Assembly (NCBI GenBank): GCA_903920205.1
Contig: CAIXLI010000174.1
Span: 1 to 34,944 of the forward strand
Length of the DNA stretch: 34,944 bases
Source: an uncultured Pseudomonadota bacterium
Lineage (GTDB): Bacteria > Pseudomonadota > Alphaproteobacteria > UBA9219
Direction: 5' to 3'
In this document: piece after piece, positions 1-8,707 of the stretch
Position numbering within the stretch: the stretch's first letter is position 1
Layout: every line of letters begins with the position of its first letter
Notes under the pieces: generated by a model
Database searches by the model: none
What the model was told of the DNA's origin: nothing
The model's input: the letters and a program-made list of their open reading frames with translations, nothing else
Position numbers and translations under genes: made by a program

Positions 1-123
1 CAACAATCAAACACGCTGCCAGCAATTTACTCAGAACCTCAAAAGGCAAGGAAAGCCTTCAACTTAAACGACATATCGCAGCTTGGGACACCGATTTCCT
101 CTGCAATGTGATCGCATGTTAAC

Positions 124-363
124 TCAGTCGATTGCCCTGGCATCTTCCCTAATTTTTTGCTCGGCTTCAGTCCTGCCGACATGATACTGTGAGGAGAGAA
201 AATCGAGGGCGACAGCCTCCGTAACATTCCGTACGGCAAGGGAGATTTCATCCTGATGCGCGTTTTTGCCCAGACCGAGAAGAACGCCGAGATCATGCCT
301 GTTTTCGGCTATCTCTAGCGCCGCAACATTGAACACTTCCGATGTTTTCCAATCTCTTGGCAT
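124..363 (-). CDS. hypothetical small protein (79 aa)
   Basis: Complete ORF MPRDWKTSEVFNVAALEIAENRHDLGVLLGLGKN...; preceded on the minus strand by a purine-rich GGGGGAG motif about 6 nt from the ATG. No family recognised. Confidence 0.45.
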   Translation of the reverse strand: MPRDWKTSEVFNVAALEIAENRHDLGVLLGLGKNAHQDEISLAVRNVTEAVALDFLSSQYHVGRTEAEQKIREDARAID

Positions 364-595
364 AAGAACTCCCCCAAAATTACTTACAGACTATGAAACC
401 ATTTATAGGGGAATTTTCCGCCGACCGTCAAGCGTGGGGAATGGTTTCATGGAGAAATGAAGACAACACATTGGGTTCCGCATCCATATTTTTCGCGCAA
501 GAAAATTATGAGGCATGGCAGGGAAACTTGTTAGGGGCGTTTTTTACATCGTTTTATTGGGGCAGTTTCAAAAGCATCGGTCGTTACTCCATCTC

Positions 596-618
596 AAGAA
601 AAAAGGAAGCGCGCTTCC
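596..618 (-). terminator. intrinsic terminator
   Basis: GGAAGCG/CGCTTCC stem followed on the minus strand by TTTTTTCTT. Confidence 0.5.
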
Positions 619-810
619 CGCTTGGCACTCGCTTGCGCGAGGCGGCGGCATGCAGCCTGTTTGGGGTCTTTCGCCTTTGTCCCGTAATCTGCAGCTTGGT
701 GAGGACGGAAGAGACCCAAACGCCTCTTACGAGGCTTCGCTTGCGCTCGTCTCTCTGACACTTACCTGCACAGGGTATTCCCCTGCACTTTTTCCCCAAC
801 GCTCACCACC
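596..810 (-). ncRNA. candidate structured non-coding RNA of unknown class
   Basis: On the minus strand: hairpin GCCTC-GTAA-GAGGC (722-735), long stem GTTTGGGTCT/AGACCCCAAAC (659-721), hairpin CTCGC-GCAA-GCGAG (628-641), and GGAAGCGCGCTTCC followed by TTTTTTCTT (596-618). GNRA loops and the U-tract appear only on the minus strand. 5' end not defined. Confidence 0.35.
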
Positions 811-1114
811 ACCATGACTCTTAATCACAGCAGCTTGGGGTGGTTTGACACCTGCTTCTGAATGCCGATGCCGATGGGTCTGCCATCATCTTTCAAACAG
901 CTTCCATATGTTTGTTAGGTCATCACTCCTCCTTCTTCATATGCTTTTGCAACACACAGGGAAATATCACATGAGGTGGGATATTTCTGTTTTTCGCACG
1001 AAATGGGTTTGGTTAAGACGCACTCTCGCGGCAGGGCTCCCTGCTCTATTTTGGCCGTGCGGGGGGGGCTTCGCTGGACGTTACAACGCCGTTAACCCTG
1101 ACAACAAAACGCAC

Positions 1115-1160
1115 GAAAGTAATAAAGGGGTCGTTTAGCAGAGAGAAAAAATGTATAATC
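1115..1160 (+). promoter_or_regulatory. promoter with upstream GAAAGTAAT element
   Basis: GAAAGTAAT (1115-1123), TCGTTT (1131-1136), 17 nt, TATAATC (1154-1160). Same layout at 3612-3657. Confidence 0.55.
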
Positions 1161-1208
1161 CCCGAAGTAAGCTTGGGCGTGTTTCATTATTCGCAAAAGG
1201 ATTTTCTT

Positions 1209-1979
1209 ATGATGAAGGGTTTTTGGAGAGCCGTGGCGACGACTTTGGCGCTGATGACACACTCGCCAGCGTTGGCTAGTTCGCGCTATGCACCCATACA
1301 GCAGAAGGCCACAGCGCAGGCTCCTGCGAAGGCCTTGCTGCCCGGGCTCAAGATAGAAAAGGTTACCGTATCAGCTCAGGCGATCCTGGTTGAAGGCAGC
1401 GATGCCAACGCCATCAAGTATACGATGTTGCGCACAATTGAGGCCTCCCCCAAAGGACAGCTTTCGTTTGGCAAGTGCTATCAGATTTTGATCAAGAGAG
1501 AAGACGACAACAATGCCGCGCAGATTTCGGTTCTGGACAAATCATGCATCGTGATGGCTATCACCGGTATCGGTGACGGCATTTCGCCGTCCAACGCCAA
1601 AGACCCCGACTTCGACATTATGGCACAAGTTTACACGCCGAAAGGAAAAATGCCCGTACAAGCGGGAAAATTCGACACAAAGACCCGCACTTTTCATGAG
1701 CTCATCACCGTTCCTGTTCCGGATATAATGTCGCCATCACAGATTGAGGTTGTATGCTCGGCATTGAAAATGTTGAGCAGTGAGGCCTTCTACTTCAAAC
1801 GTTCATCGGGAGATTTTCCCATCCAAGATAAGATCCTATCGCTTCAGACGCACGGGAAACACGCGGAGTCGTCGCTCAAGGCTGACATCGCCTCTCGCCT
1901 CTCACAACTGGGGGGAGCGCACCGTGCCTCCGCAGCGAATCATAATAACGCCGAAACAACCATCTCGCTTCAGCTGTGA
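1209..1979 (+). CDS. secreted hypothetical protein, tandem paralog 1
   Basis: Signal peptide MMKGFWRAVATTLALMTHSPALAS; shares FGKCYQILIK...DKSCIVMAI and GKFDTKTRTFHEL with downstream paralogs. Start chosen at 1209 rather than the ORF-track start 1173. Confidence 0.7.
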   Translation: MMKGFWRAVATTLALMTHSPALASSRYAPIQQKATAQAPAKALLPGLKIEKVTVSAQAILVEGSDANAIKYTMLRTIEASPKGQLSFGKCYQILIKREDDNNAAQISVLDKSCIVMAITGIGDGISPSNAKDPDFDIMAQVYTPKGKMPVQAGKFDTKTRTFHELITVPVPDIMSPSQIEVVCSALKMLSSEAFYFKRSSGDFPIQDKILSLQTHGKHAESSLKADIASRLSQLGGAHRASAANHNNAETTISLQL

Positions 1980-2038
1980 ACGGCACGGAGCGCGATAGAA
2001 TCTTTCAGCCCGCCTTATGAATTGCACGAAGAGTTACG

Positions 2039-2791
2039 ATGAAAATGCGTTGGAAAACAATTGCCATTGCCCTAGCAGCCGTTGTAGGGACAACAACGGC
2101 GGTCCTAAGATTTTCCCCCCCCTCTTTCGCGCCAAAAGCTCAGCGCGCCAAGCCGCAAGTGATGTTCCCTGAGCTCATACTTACTCCGACTGTTGTGACC
2201 CCGCAGAATGTCTTGTTTCAGGGGATTGATGAAAACGGCACCAAATTTTTTATGTGGTCGGAAATAAATGTGGCCACGAACGACCAGTTTACGCTAGGCA
2301 GCTGCTATTCGATTATCATCAATAATAATGGCGAGCTTTTACAAATTGAAGCGATAGACTCTACCTACATCGCTATTGAGCGGATCCCCCCTGTCGACGG
2401 CGACAGCAACAAACAAAACCAAAAATCACCAATACTCAATAATATGTTGGTGATAGCCCGCACTCCCTCCGGCGAAACGCCGTCCCAAGTGGGGAAATAC
2501 AATATAATAACTGGCGAATTTACGGATCTTTCCCCTCTTTGCAATGAATGGCTTTCTGATGGAGAGGGCCTGGGGGTCTGCGCAGATCTTAGAAAGGCGG
2601 CCCTTAACGGGCTCAATAGTCTTAGCCCTGAGGAAGCAGCCGAGGTCAAAAAAGCGCTTGCTCTCCGTAACGAGGCGGAAGAGGGAGCGCTGCGCCATCA
2701 GGTTCTATCCTCCTTCCGTAGCCTGAAGTTGAGCGTTAAACCTCAAGGGACGAACGCAAAATTCTCTGGCATGAACAAGCCGACTTTATAA
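2039..2791 (+). CDS. secreted hypothetical protein, tandem paralog 2
   Basis: Hydrophobic N-terminus MKMRWKTIAIALAAVVGTTTAVL; LGSCYSIIINNNGELLQIEAIDSTYIAI and GKYNIITGEFTDL align with paralog 1. Confidence 0.7.
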   Translation: MKMRWKTIAIALAAVVGTTTAVLRFSPPSFAPKAQRAKPQVMFPELILTPTVVTPQNVLFQGIDENGTKFFMWSEINVATNDQFTLGSCYSIIINNNGELLQIEAIDSTYIAIERIPPVDGDSNKQNQKSPILNNMLVIARTPSGETPSQVGKYNIITGEFTDLSPLCNEWLSDGEGLGVCADLRKAALNGLNSLSPEEAAEVKKALALRNEAEEGALRHQVLSSFRSLKLSVKPQGTNAKFSGMNKPTL

Positions 2792-2853
2792 AAGGACAGC
2801 GTGGGCGCGGTTGAATTTTTTTATGTTTTTTTTGACAGGAAGCGGAATTGACG

Positions 2854-3570
2854 ATGAAGGAATTTTGGAGCGCCCTTCCGCTGGTTGCAATTCTTGCAAC
2901 TCCGGTTCCAGCGTTTGCGAACCGCTCCGGCAATGGGCCACTAAGAGTCACAGAAAATCATGCGTTTGCTGTCACGAGCACTCTCATAACGCCAAACTGG
3001 CTTAAATTCTCCGGAGATGAAAAGGAAAGCATTCGAGAGGAGGTGCGGTGCGGCATTGTCAATGTTTATGGCTCCCGCGATGTTGGGCTTAATGATTACT
3101 TTTACTATCGGCAAACCATCACCGAGCCCTCTTACGAGGAGCCAAGCAGGAAAAAGGAAAAAACTTCCTTCAGAGTTATTGGCTATAAGAATTACGTTGC
3201 CGCTATAGTGGTCAAGGATCATGTCGGGACAAAAGATATCGTCGTGACAGAAGGGTTCAAATTGGACGATCCTTCAGGTGAACTTGTCACCCTAAAAGGG
3301 GAATATGATCGCAGAACAGACACCCTTGAGAATTTGAAAGTCGCCCCCGAAGAAAAGTTCGCGAAACGTACAAAGATTCTCGAAATTTATACCCGCACGA
3401 GAAAGCAGGTCTTCGATCTGGCGAAGTCCCCCAAGGGGCGTCAACTATTCAAAACGACCAATACCCAAGAATATCGGGAAGAGCGGGAAAGAACGGCGTG
3501 TCTTTTTTATGATAAGGTTCTCCTTGAGCTCAAGAAGACTCTGGGTTGTCGCTCTAACCTCAGCCTATAA
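2854..3570 (+). CDS. secreted hypothetical protein, tandem paralog 3
   Basis: MKEFWSALPLVAILATPVPAFAN signal peptide nearly identical to paralog 4; GEYDRRTDTLENLKV motif. Confidence 0.75.
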   Translation: MKEFWSALPLVAILATPVPAFANRSGNGPLRVTENHAFAVTSTLITPNWLKFSGDEKESIREEVRCGIVNVYGSRDVGLNDYFYYRQTITEPSYEEPSRKKEKTSFRVIGYKNYVAAIVVKDHVGTKDIVVTEGFKLDDPSGELVTLKGEYDRRTDTLENLKVAPEEKFAKRTKILEIYTRTRKQVFDLAKSPKGRQLFKTTNTQEYREERERTACLFYDKVLLELKKTLGCRSNLSL

Positions 3571-3611
3571 ACGACGCGACAGCGTCCGTTAACCACAAAA
3601 ACAAGTCGTCT

Positions 3612-3658
3612 GAAAGTAATGACGGTGTTGTTTGGATGGGAAGAAAACGGTATAATCC
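3612..3658 (+). promoter_or_regulatory. promoter with upstream GAAAGTAAT element
   Basis: GAAAGTAAT (3612-3620), TTGTTT (3628-3633), 17 nt, TATAATCC (3651-3658). Confidence 0.6.
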
Positions 3659-3728
3659 GAGGGGAAGGCGTGGGGCGTGATTGAATTTTTTTAGCCCATC
3701 TTTTTTTTACAATAAAGGAAAATTGACG

Positions 3729-4451
3729 ATGAAGAAATTCTGGGGTGCTCTTCCGCTTATTGCAATTCTTGCAACGTCGTCGCCCGCTTTGGCTAACTTT
3801 TCCAACAAGGCACGGCAGGGGGGCACAGAAAAGCGTGGACTTTCTGTCAATGCTCCCGTTATCAAGGAAAATTGGATTGGGTTTCCTGGGATTTATGACG
3901 AAGGAGTCACCGGAGAACAGCGTATCGGAATTGTCGTGGATCCCGATAGCCACACCGTTGTTTTTAACGATTACGTTGACTACGAAGTGACAACCAACCT
4001 TCGCACGATCGAGGGTCAGCGCAAAAGGGGGCAGCGAACAACCCTGAAAATCGTTGGCTTTGAAGGCAATGTTGTCGCCATGCTTATTACAGACAAAATT
4101 GAAAATGATACATACAGAGTCGTGACAGAAGCAGGCGAACTGGATGGCACCCGAAACGGTGAGGAGACTATCAGAGAATGGGAATATAATTCGAAGACCG
4201 ATACTCTCAAAAATCCGAAGGCCTCAGACAAAAAGATCGACGACTTCTCGAAGATTGTAGCCGTATACAAGAACGTTAAAGCTCTATGCACCCAAGCGGC
4301 AACGGCACCCGGCCTTGAGGGAGAGCCCTCCCTCATAGAACAAGCCAATAAAATGACGCGCAGAGACAAGGGGAATGGGTATTTCAATCATCTGCGCAGT
4401 GAAATCAAAAAAACATTGGGAAAGCCGAAAGCAAACGGCATGACGCCATAA
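3729..4451 (+). CDS. secreted hypothetical protein, tandem paralog 4
   Basis: MKKFWGALPLIAILATSSPALAN signal peptide; WEYNSKTDTLKNPKA motif; own promoter and terminator. Confidence 0.75.
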   Translation: MKKFWGALPLIAILATSSPALANFSNKARQGGTEKRGLSVNAPVIKENWIGFPGIYDEGVTGEQRIGIVVDPDSHTVVFNDYVDYEVTTNLRTIEGQRKRGQRTTLKIVGFEGNVVAMLITDKIENDTYRVVTEAGELDGTRNGEETIREWEYNSKTDTLKNPKASDKKIDDFSKIVAVYKNVKALCTQAATAPGLEGEPSLIEQANKMTRRDKGNGYFNHLRSEIKKTLGKPKANGMTP

Positions 4452-4472
4452 AAGCAAACAACGCACCATCAT

Positions 4473-4501
4473 CCCCTGCCCCTTAAAGGCAGGGGTTTTT
4501 G
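4473..4501 (+). terminator. intrinsic terminator
   Basis: CCCCTGCC-CCTTAAA-GGCAGGGG followed by TTTTTGTT. Confidence 0.8.
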
Positions 4502-5860
4502 TTAGCGGGTTTTCTTTTTATATTCGTAGGGGTTTTCGCTTTTCTTCAACTGCCATCTGATCGGCACGCCTTCTAGTTTGAAGGTTTCGCGCAGGCCGTG
4601 GGTTAGGAAGCGTTGGTAGCTTTCCGGCAGATCGACGGGTTTGTTGACCCACAACGAGAAAGTTGGGGGGCGACTTTTCACTTGCGTCATATAGCGCAAT
4701 TTCAGGCGGCGGTTGGCGGTGATGGGCGGCGGGTGATTGGCTTCCATGTCTTCCAACCAGCGATTCAGTTTGCCGGTGGAAACGCGGGTGTTCCAGTTTT
4801 CGTACATCCGCATCGTTTCGCGCATCAGGTCTTTCAGGCCTGTTCCCTCTAACGCGCAGATTTGCACCAAGGGAAGGCCGGAGACTTGCGCCAGCGAGGC
4901 TTCCGCTTTTTCGCGGATTTGCTTGGCGACAAGCTTTTTGTCTTTGACCAAATCCCATTTGTTCAGCGCGACGACCAAGGCGCGGCCTTCTTCGATGACG
5001 TGGTGCGCGATGACGAGTTCTTGTTTGTCGAAGGGCTGCGTTGCGTCAAGCACGAGGATCACGACATGCGCCAAGCGTATGGCGCGCAAGGATTCTTGGA
5101 CGCTGATGCGTTCCAGCGTTTCGGTCACGCGGACGCGGCGGCGCATACCGGCGGTATCGACCAGACGCACGGGTCTTCCGCGATATTCCCATGCGATGGG
5201 GATGGCGTCGCGGGTCAGGCCTGGTTCAGGCCCTGTCAACATGCGGTCTTCGCCGATTAATTGGTTGATGAGCGTCGATTTTCCCGCATTCGGGCGTCCG
5301 ACAACGGCGAGGATAAGGCGTTTTTCTTCTTCGTCTTCGGCTTCTTCTTTGGGCGCGTCTTCCTCGGGGACGTATTTGGACAGGATTTCGTATAAATCCA
5401 TCAGCCCGTCGCCATGCGAGGCGGAGATGGGCAAAGGATCGCCAAAGCCTAGAGACACCGTTTCTTCCATCGAGGCGGGAAGGACGCTTCCTTCACATTT
5501 ATTGGCAATCAATACTATCGGCAGACCTGTTTTGCGTAATTCTCGAGCAATCACAGTGTCTTCCGATGTCACGCCTGCGCGGGCATCAACGATCATCAGG
5601 ATGACTTGGGTTTGTTCCAACGCTTTCTTGGTTTGCTGGGCGGTACGCGCCGACAGGCTTCCTTTGGCGCGGACGTCTTCCAGCCCCGCCGTGTCGATCA
5701 CGCGGAATTTCAGGTCAAACAGATGCCCGTCGCCTTCGCGCCAGTCGCGGGTCACCCCGGGTTGGTCGTTGACGATAGCCATTTGTTTGCCGACCAAACG
5801 GTTAAACAAGGTAGACTTTCCCACATTGGGGCGTCCGGCGATGGCGATAGTAAAAGTCAT
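4502..5860 (-). CDS. der: ribosome biogenesis GTPase Der (EngA)
   Basis: Two GTPase domains: GRPNVGKST...DTAGLED and GRPNAGKST...DTAGMRRR; KH-like C-terminus. Start at MTFTIAIAGRPNVGKS. Confidence 0.95.
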   Translation of the reverse strand: MTFTIAIAGRPNVGKSTLFNRLVGKQMAIVNDQPGVTRDWREGDGHLFDLKFRVIDTAGLEDVRAKGSLSARTAQQTKKALEQTQVILMIVDARAGVTSEDTVIARELRKTGLPIVLIANKCEGSVLPASMEETVSLGFGDPLPISASHGDGLMDLYEILSKYVPEEDAPKEEAEDEEEKRLILAVVGRPNAGKSTLINQLIGEDRMLTGPEPGLTRDAIPIAWEYRGRPVRLVDTAGMRRRVRVTETLERISVQESLRAIRLAHVVILVLDATQPFDKQELVIAHHVIEEGRALVVALNKWDLVKDKKLVAKQIREKAEASLAQVSGLPLVQICALEGTGLKDLMRETMRMYENWNTRVSTGKLNRWLEDMEANHPPPITANRRLKLRYMTQVKSRPPTFSLWVNKPVDLPESYQRFLTHGLRETFKLEGVPIRWQLKKSENPYEYKKKTR

Positions 5861-5967
5861 AAAATCAATTTCCAATCATCGTGCAGCAGAGCAAAGGTCT
5901 TCCCCTCCCCCTTTTATGAGGAAGGCATGGGAACGCCGCCGCACTATGATCGTGAATGGGGTCTAGG

Positions 5968-7293
5968 TCAACGTAGCGCTATAAGCGTGCCGTCGTCCCT
6001 TACGACATAAAACGTGCGGTCAGCGACAACAGGCGACAAATAAAGGGGGTCGCCGAGGTCGATGCTGTCGAGAGAAGCACCGTCTTGGGGCGAAAAACTC
6101 GCCAGATGGCCCTGCGCGTTAACCATCCAGAGCCGTTCCCCCGCCAAGAGGGGCCCCGCCCAGACAAGACGGTCGGAATCCTTGTCGCTGGGGTCGGTGA
6201 GTTTCGGCAAGGACTTGACCCACAGAATACGTCCACTGTCACGAGTCAGGGCGATCAGCTGGCTATCGCCGCCATAGACGAAAACGGCGTCGCCGGCGAC
6301 AACAGGCGTGTCGATGCCGCCGATGTCGGATTCCCATACGCGGTCGCCGCTTCGTTGGTCGATGGCGGCTATGCGCCCGCTGTGGCTGATCGCGTAAATG
6401 CGCCCGTGATCGATAACGGGCAGGCCGCGAATATCGGCGATGGCAGGCAACGCGCCCACTTGCGCGGGTGCCGCCAGCGAATAGTTCCACGATATGCGTC
6501 CGTTTTGGGCGCGAAGGCCGAATATCTCGCCGGAATTATAGGCGACGACGACATTGTCGCCATCCACCGCCGGACTGGACGCGCCCATCAGGGTCGCGCT
6601 TTCGGCGATGCCCGATTGATGCCACAAGATATCGCCATTCGCAGCGGCAAGCGCGTTCAGATCGTTGTCGATGCTGACGACGTAGATGCGGTTATCTCCT
6701 ACCGTCGGGGCAGCGCGTAGCGGTTTCAGCAAGGCTTTGCGCCATTTGACCGCGCCCGTTTTGGCTTCGAGCGCGAAGACGTTGCCGAAGCCCGTCGTCG
6801 CGTAGAGCGTATCGCCGTCGACCGCCAATCCGCCGCCGATTGCTTTATCGTCGCTTTCTTCCGGCGTGGTGTCGCGTTCCCATTTTCTTTCGCCAGTCTT
6901 GGTATCGAAGGCGCGGATCAGCCCTTGCGAGTCCATCGTGTAAATCACGCCGCGATCAATGACGGGATGCGCCAAAAGCTTGAAATCTGAACTCGACCCC
7001 GCGCCGATGCTGGCTTTCCATACGATCTTCGGGTTTGTTGGCGCTTCCGCATAGGGCGGCGCGTGTTCGCTGTCATAGCCCGTTTGGGGCCAGGAGAGGT
7101 TGACGATTTTGTGCGGCAAAGACGGCTTGTTCTCGGTTAGGCCTTTGTCTTGCTCCAGCGCTTTGGTTTGTTCGATCACGGCAATCCTGTCGCCTTTGAT
7201 CGTCGCGCCTATCTTTTTCGCGGAATCGCCGCAAGCGGCAAGCGAGGCTGCCGCAAGGAGAAAGACAACGGGGGCGAGAGCTGTTCCCTTCAT
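5968..7293 (-). CDS. bamB: outer membrane assembly lipoprotein BamB (PQQ-like beta-propeller)
   Basis: Lipoprotein signal MKGTALAPVVFLLAAASLAAC; repeated beta-propeller motifs (YTMDSQGLIRAFDTKTGERKW, YATTGFGNVFALEAKTGAVKW); adjacent to der and a YfgM-like gene. Confidence 0.88.
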   Translation of the reverse strand: MKGTALAPVVFLLAAASLAACGDSAKKIGATIKGDRIAVIEQTKALEQDKGLTENKPSLPHKIVNLSWPQTGYDSEHAPPYAEAPTNPKIVWKASIGAGSSSDFKLLAHPVIDRGVIYTMDSQGLIRAFDTKTGERKWERDTTPEESDDKAIGGGLAVDGDTLYATTGFGNVFALEAKTGAVKWRKALLKPLRAAPTVGDNRIYVVSIDNDLNALAAANGDILWHQSGIAESATLMGASSPAVDGDNVVVAYNSGEIFGLRAQNGRISWNYSLAAPAQVGALPAIADIRGLPVIDHGRIYAISHSGRIAAIDQRSGDRVWESDIGGIDTPVVAGDAVFVYGGDSQLIALTRDSGRILWVKSLPKLTDPSDKDSDRLVWAGPLLAGERLWMVNAQGHLASFSPQDGASLDSIDLGDPLYLSPVVADRTFYVVRDDGTLIALR

Positions 7294-7946
7294 GGGGCTT
7301 CCCCATTCAGGCTGCGCAGAACATCGGAAGCGCGGGCGGCGATGTTTTGCGGCGCGAGCGTGTTTTGGGACAAGTCGGTGAAGATTGTCTTGGCTTTGGC
7401 TTGATCGCCCAGACGGAGCGCGAGATAGGCTTGCGCTTCCAGAGCCGAGAAGCGCCATGCGGCGGATCCGACCGTTAAGGGTTGCAAACGCGCGGACAGG
7501 GTCGCGGGGTTTCCGTCGTCCAGTTGCAGGCGCACAGAAAGCAAGTCGCCCAATTGGCGGAAAACGGGCTCGGCCTTGGCGTCGGAGGCGACGCGGTCGA
7601 AAAGCTGGACCGCTTTTGTTTTATCGTTCTGATCGGCGGCCAAAGCGCCAGCCTGCAACAGCGCCAGTTCGGCGTGCCCTTGGCCCGGATTTGCATCGGC
7701 GAATTGTCGCAGCGATTCGATGTCCGCGAGCGGATTGGCGGTCGATTTTCTCACCGCAAGGAGCGACGAGGTGATGCGCTGGTTATGCTCCGCTTTCCAC
7801 GAACGATAGGCGGTAGAGGTGCCGGTCGCTAGCACAAGCCCGAGCGCAGCAATGATGACCCAAAGGCCGTATTGCTTCCACAGGGCTTCGAGCCTTTGGC
7901 GTTCGAGGTCTTCTTGGACTTCTTGGAAAAGGTTGTTGTCTGTCAT
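7290..7946 (-). CDS. YfgM/TPR-like membrane-anchored protein
   Basis: MTDNNLFQEVQEDLERQRLEALWKQYGLWVIIAALGLVLATGTSTAY single TM plus TPR-like repeats; stop overlaps bamB start. Confidence 0.8.
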   Translation of the reverse strand: MTDNNLFQEVQEDLERQRLEALWKQYGLWVIIAALGLVLATGTSTAYRSWKAEHNQRITSSLLAVRKSTANPLADIESLRQFADANPGQGHAELALLQAGALAADQNDKTKAVQLFDRVASDAKAEPVFRQLGDLLSVRLQLDDGNPATLSARLQPLTVGSAAWRFSALEAQAYLALRLGDQAKAKTIFTDLSQNTLAPQNIAARASDVLRSLNGEAP

Positions 7947-8094
7947 GGGGGCGCTTTGCATAAGGCGTGTGATGTATGTTCGCAGGGGAAGAAAGCCCCC
8001 TCGAACGACCGAGAGATGAACATAAGGTCTTGTTTGGGAGAGCACAAGAGCGGTTAAAGGGGGAGCCAAAGAAACCCGCCTGTGCATAAAAAAC

Positions 8095-8135
8095 CGCCAT
8101 TCCGTGACGCACAAAGCGCGAACACGGGATGACGG
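8095..8135. repeat. dispersed palindromic element, family A
   Basis: CGCCATTCCGTGACGCACAAAGCGCGAACACGGGATGACGG; similar to copies at 15511-15705 and 34233-34279. Confidence 0.6.
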
Positions 8136-8161
8136 TTTATTGGAAATCGATTGGCTATTCT

Positions 8162-8581
8162 TTAACCCAAAGCCACTTCCTGCGTCGAAAACGATTGATC
8201 AAGCTGACCACGGGTTGGCACAGGATAGGCACCCCTAACTGAATTAATCATTTCGGAAGAGATCCTGTTGTCTGCGTTTTTCACTGTGTTACACAATGTG
8301 ATTAGCGCCTCTTGGCTAGAAACTCCGACCATGACATACACCATATCCGGCACGGGAGATGTGACTTTAGGTGAATCCACTTCTTGCGGCGCGCAATAGA
8401 GTTTTGCGCATCCTTCGGGAAACAGCTTGACGACACGCTCACCTGCGGTCTCGCTATCGACGATTCCCCAAAGACAGAGGTTTGAGGCTTTTTTTGCGCC
8501 CGATACAAAGCATGGAAGATTTACCGTTCCGTCAAAAAATGGATAAAAGGTCTCAACGTCACGCGGCTCAAACGCAGGCAT
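8162..8581 (-). CDS. hypothetical protein (139 aa)
   Basis: Complete ORF with plausible composition; no recognised family. Confidence 0.55.
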   Translation of the reverse strand: MPAFEPRDVETFYPFFDGTVNLPCFVSGAKKASNLCLWGIVDSETAGERVVKLFPEGCAKLYCAPQEVDSPKVTSPVPDMVYVMVGVSSQEALITLCNTVKNADNRISSEMINSVRGAYPVPTRGQLDQSFSTQEVALG

Positions 8582-8707
8582 AGCTATCTTCTTACTTGAA
8601 AAAAAGCTCCTAACACCCAGAAAATCAGAATGTATTTCCTCTTAAGCTTCTAAGATATCAAAAACAATGAATTTTACAAATTGTTTCATGGGTGTTAAGG
8701 AAAAACG

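Noticed and set aside
596-810. Assigning this region to RNase P RNA, SRP RNA or tmRNA
   Set aside because: Lacks GAGGAAAGTCCGGGC (RNase P), GGTCAGGTCCGGAAGGAAGCAGCC (SRP), and any ANDN-type tag coding sequence (tmRNA).
515-817. Overlapping ORFs 515-817, 393-758 and 584-799 over the candidate RNA
   Set aside because: Mutually overlapping in different frames with no protein-like features; the structured-RNA explanation fits better, though 393-580 could hide a small gene.
4737-5966. 409-aa plus-strand ORF opposite der
   Set aside because: Shadow ORF antisense to a clear GTPase gene, a product of codon bias; no recognisable domains.
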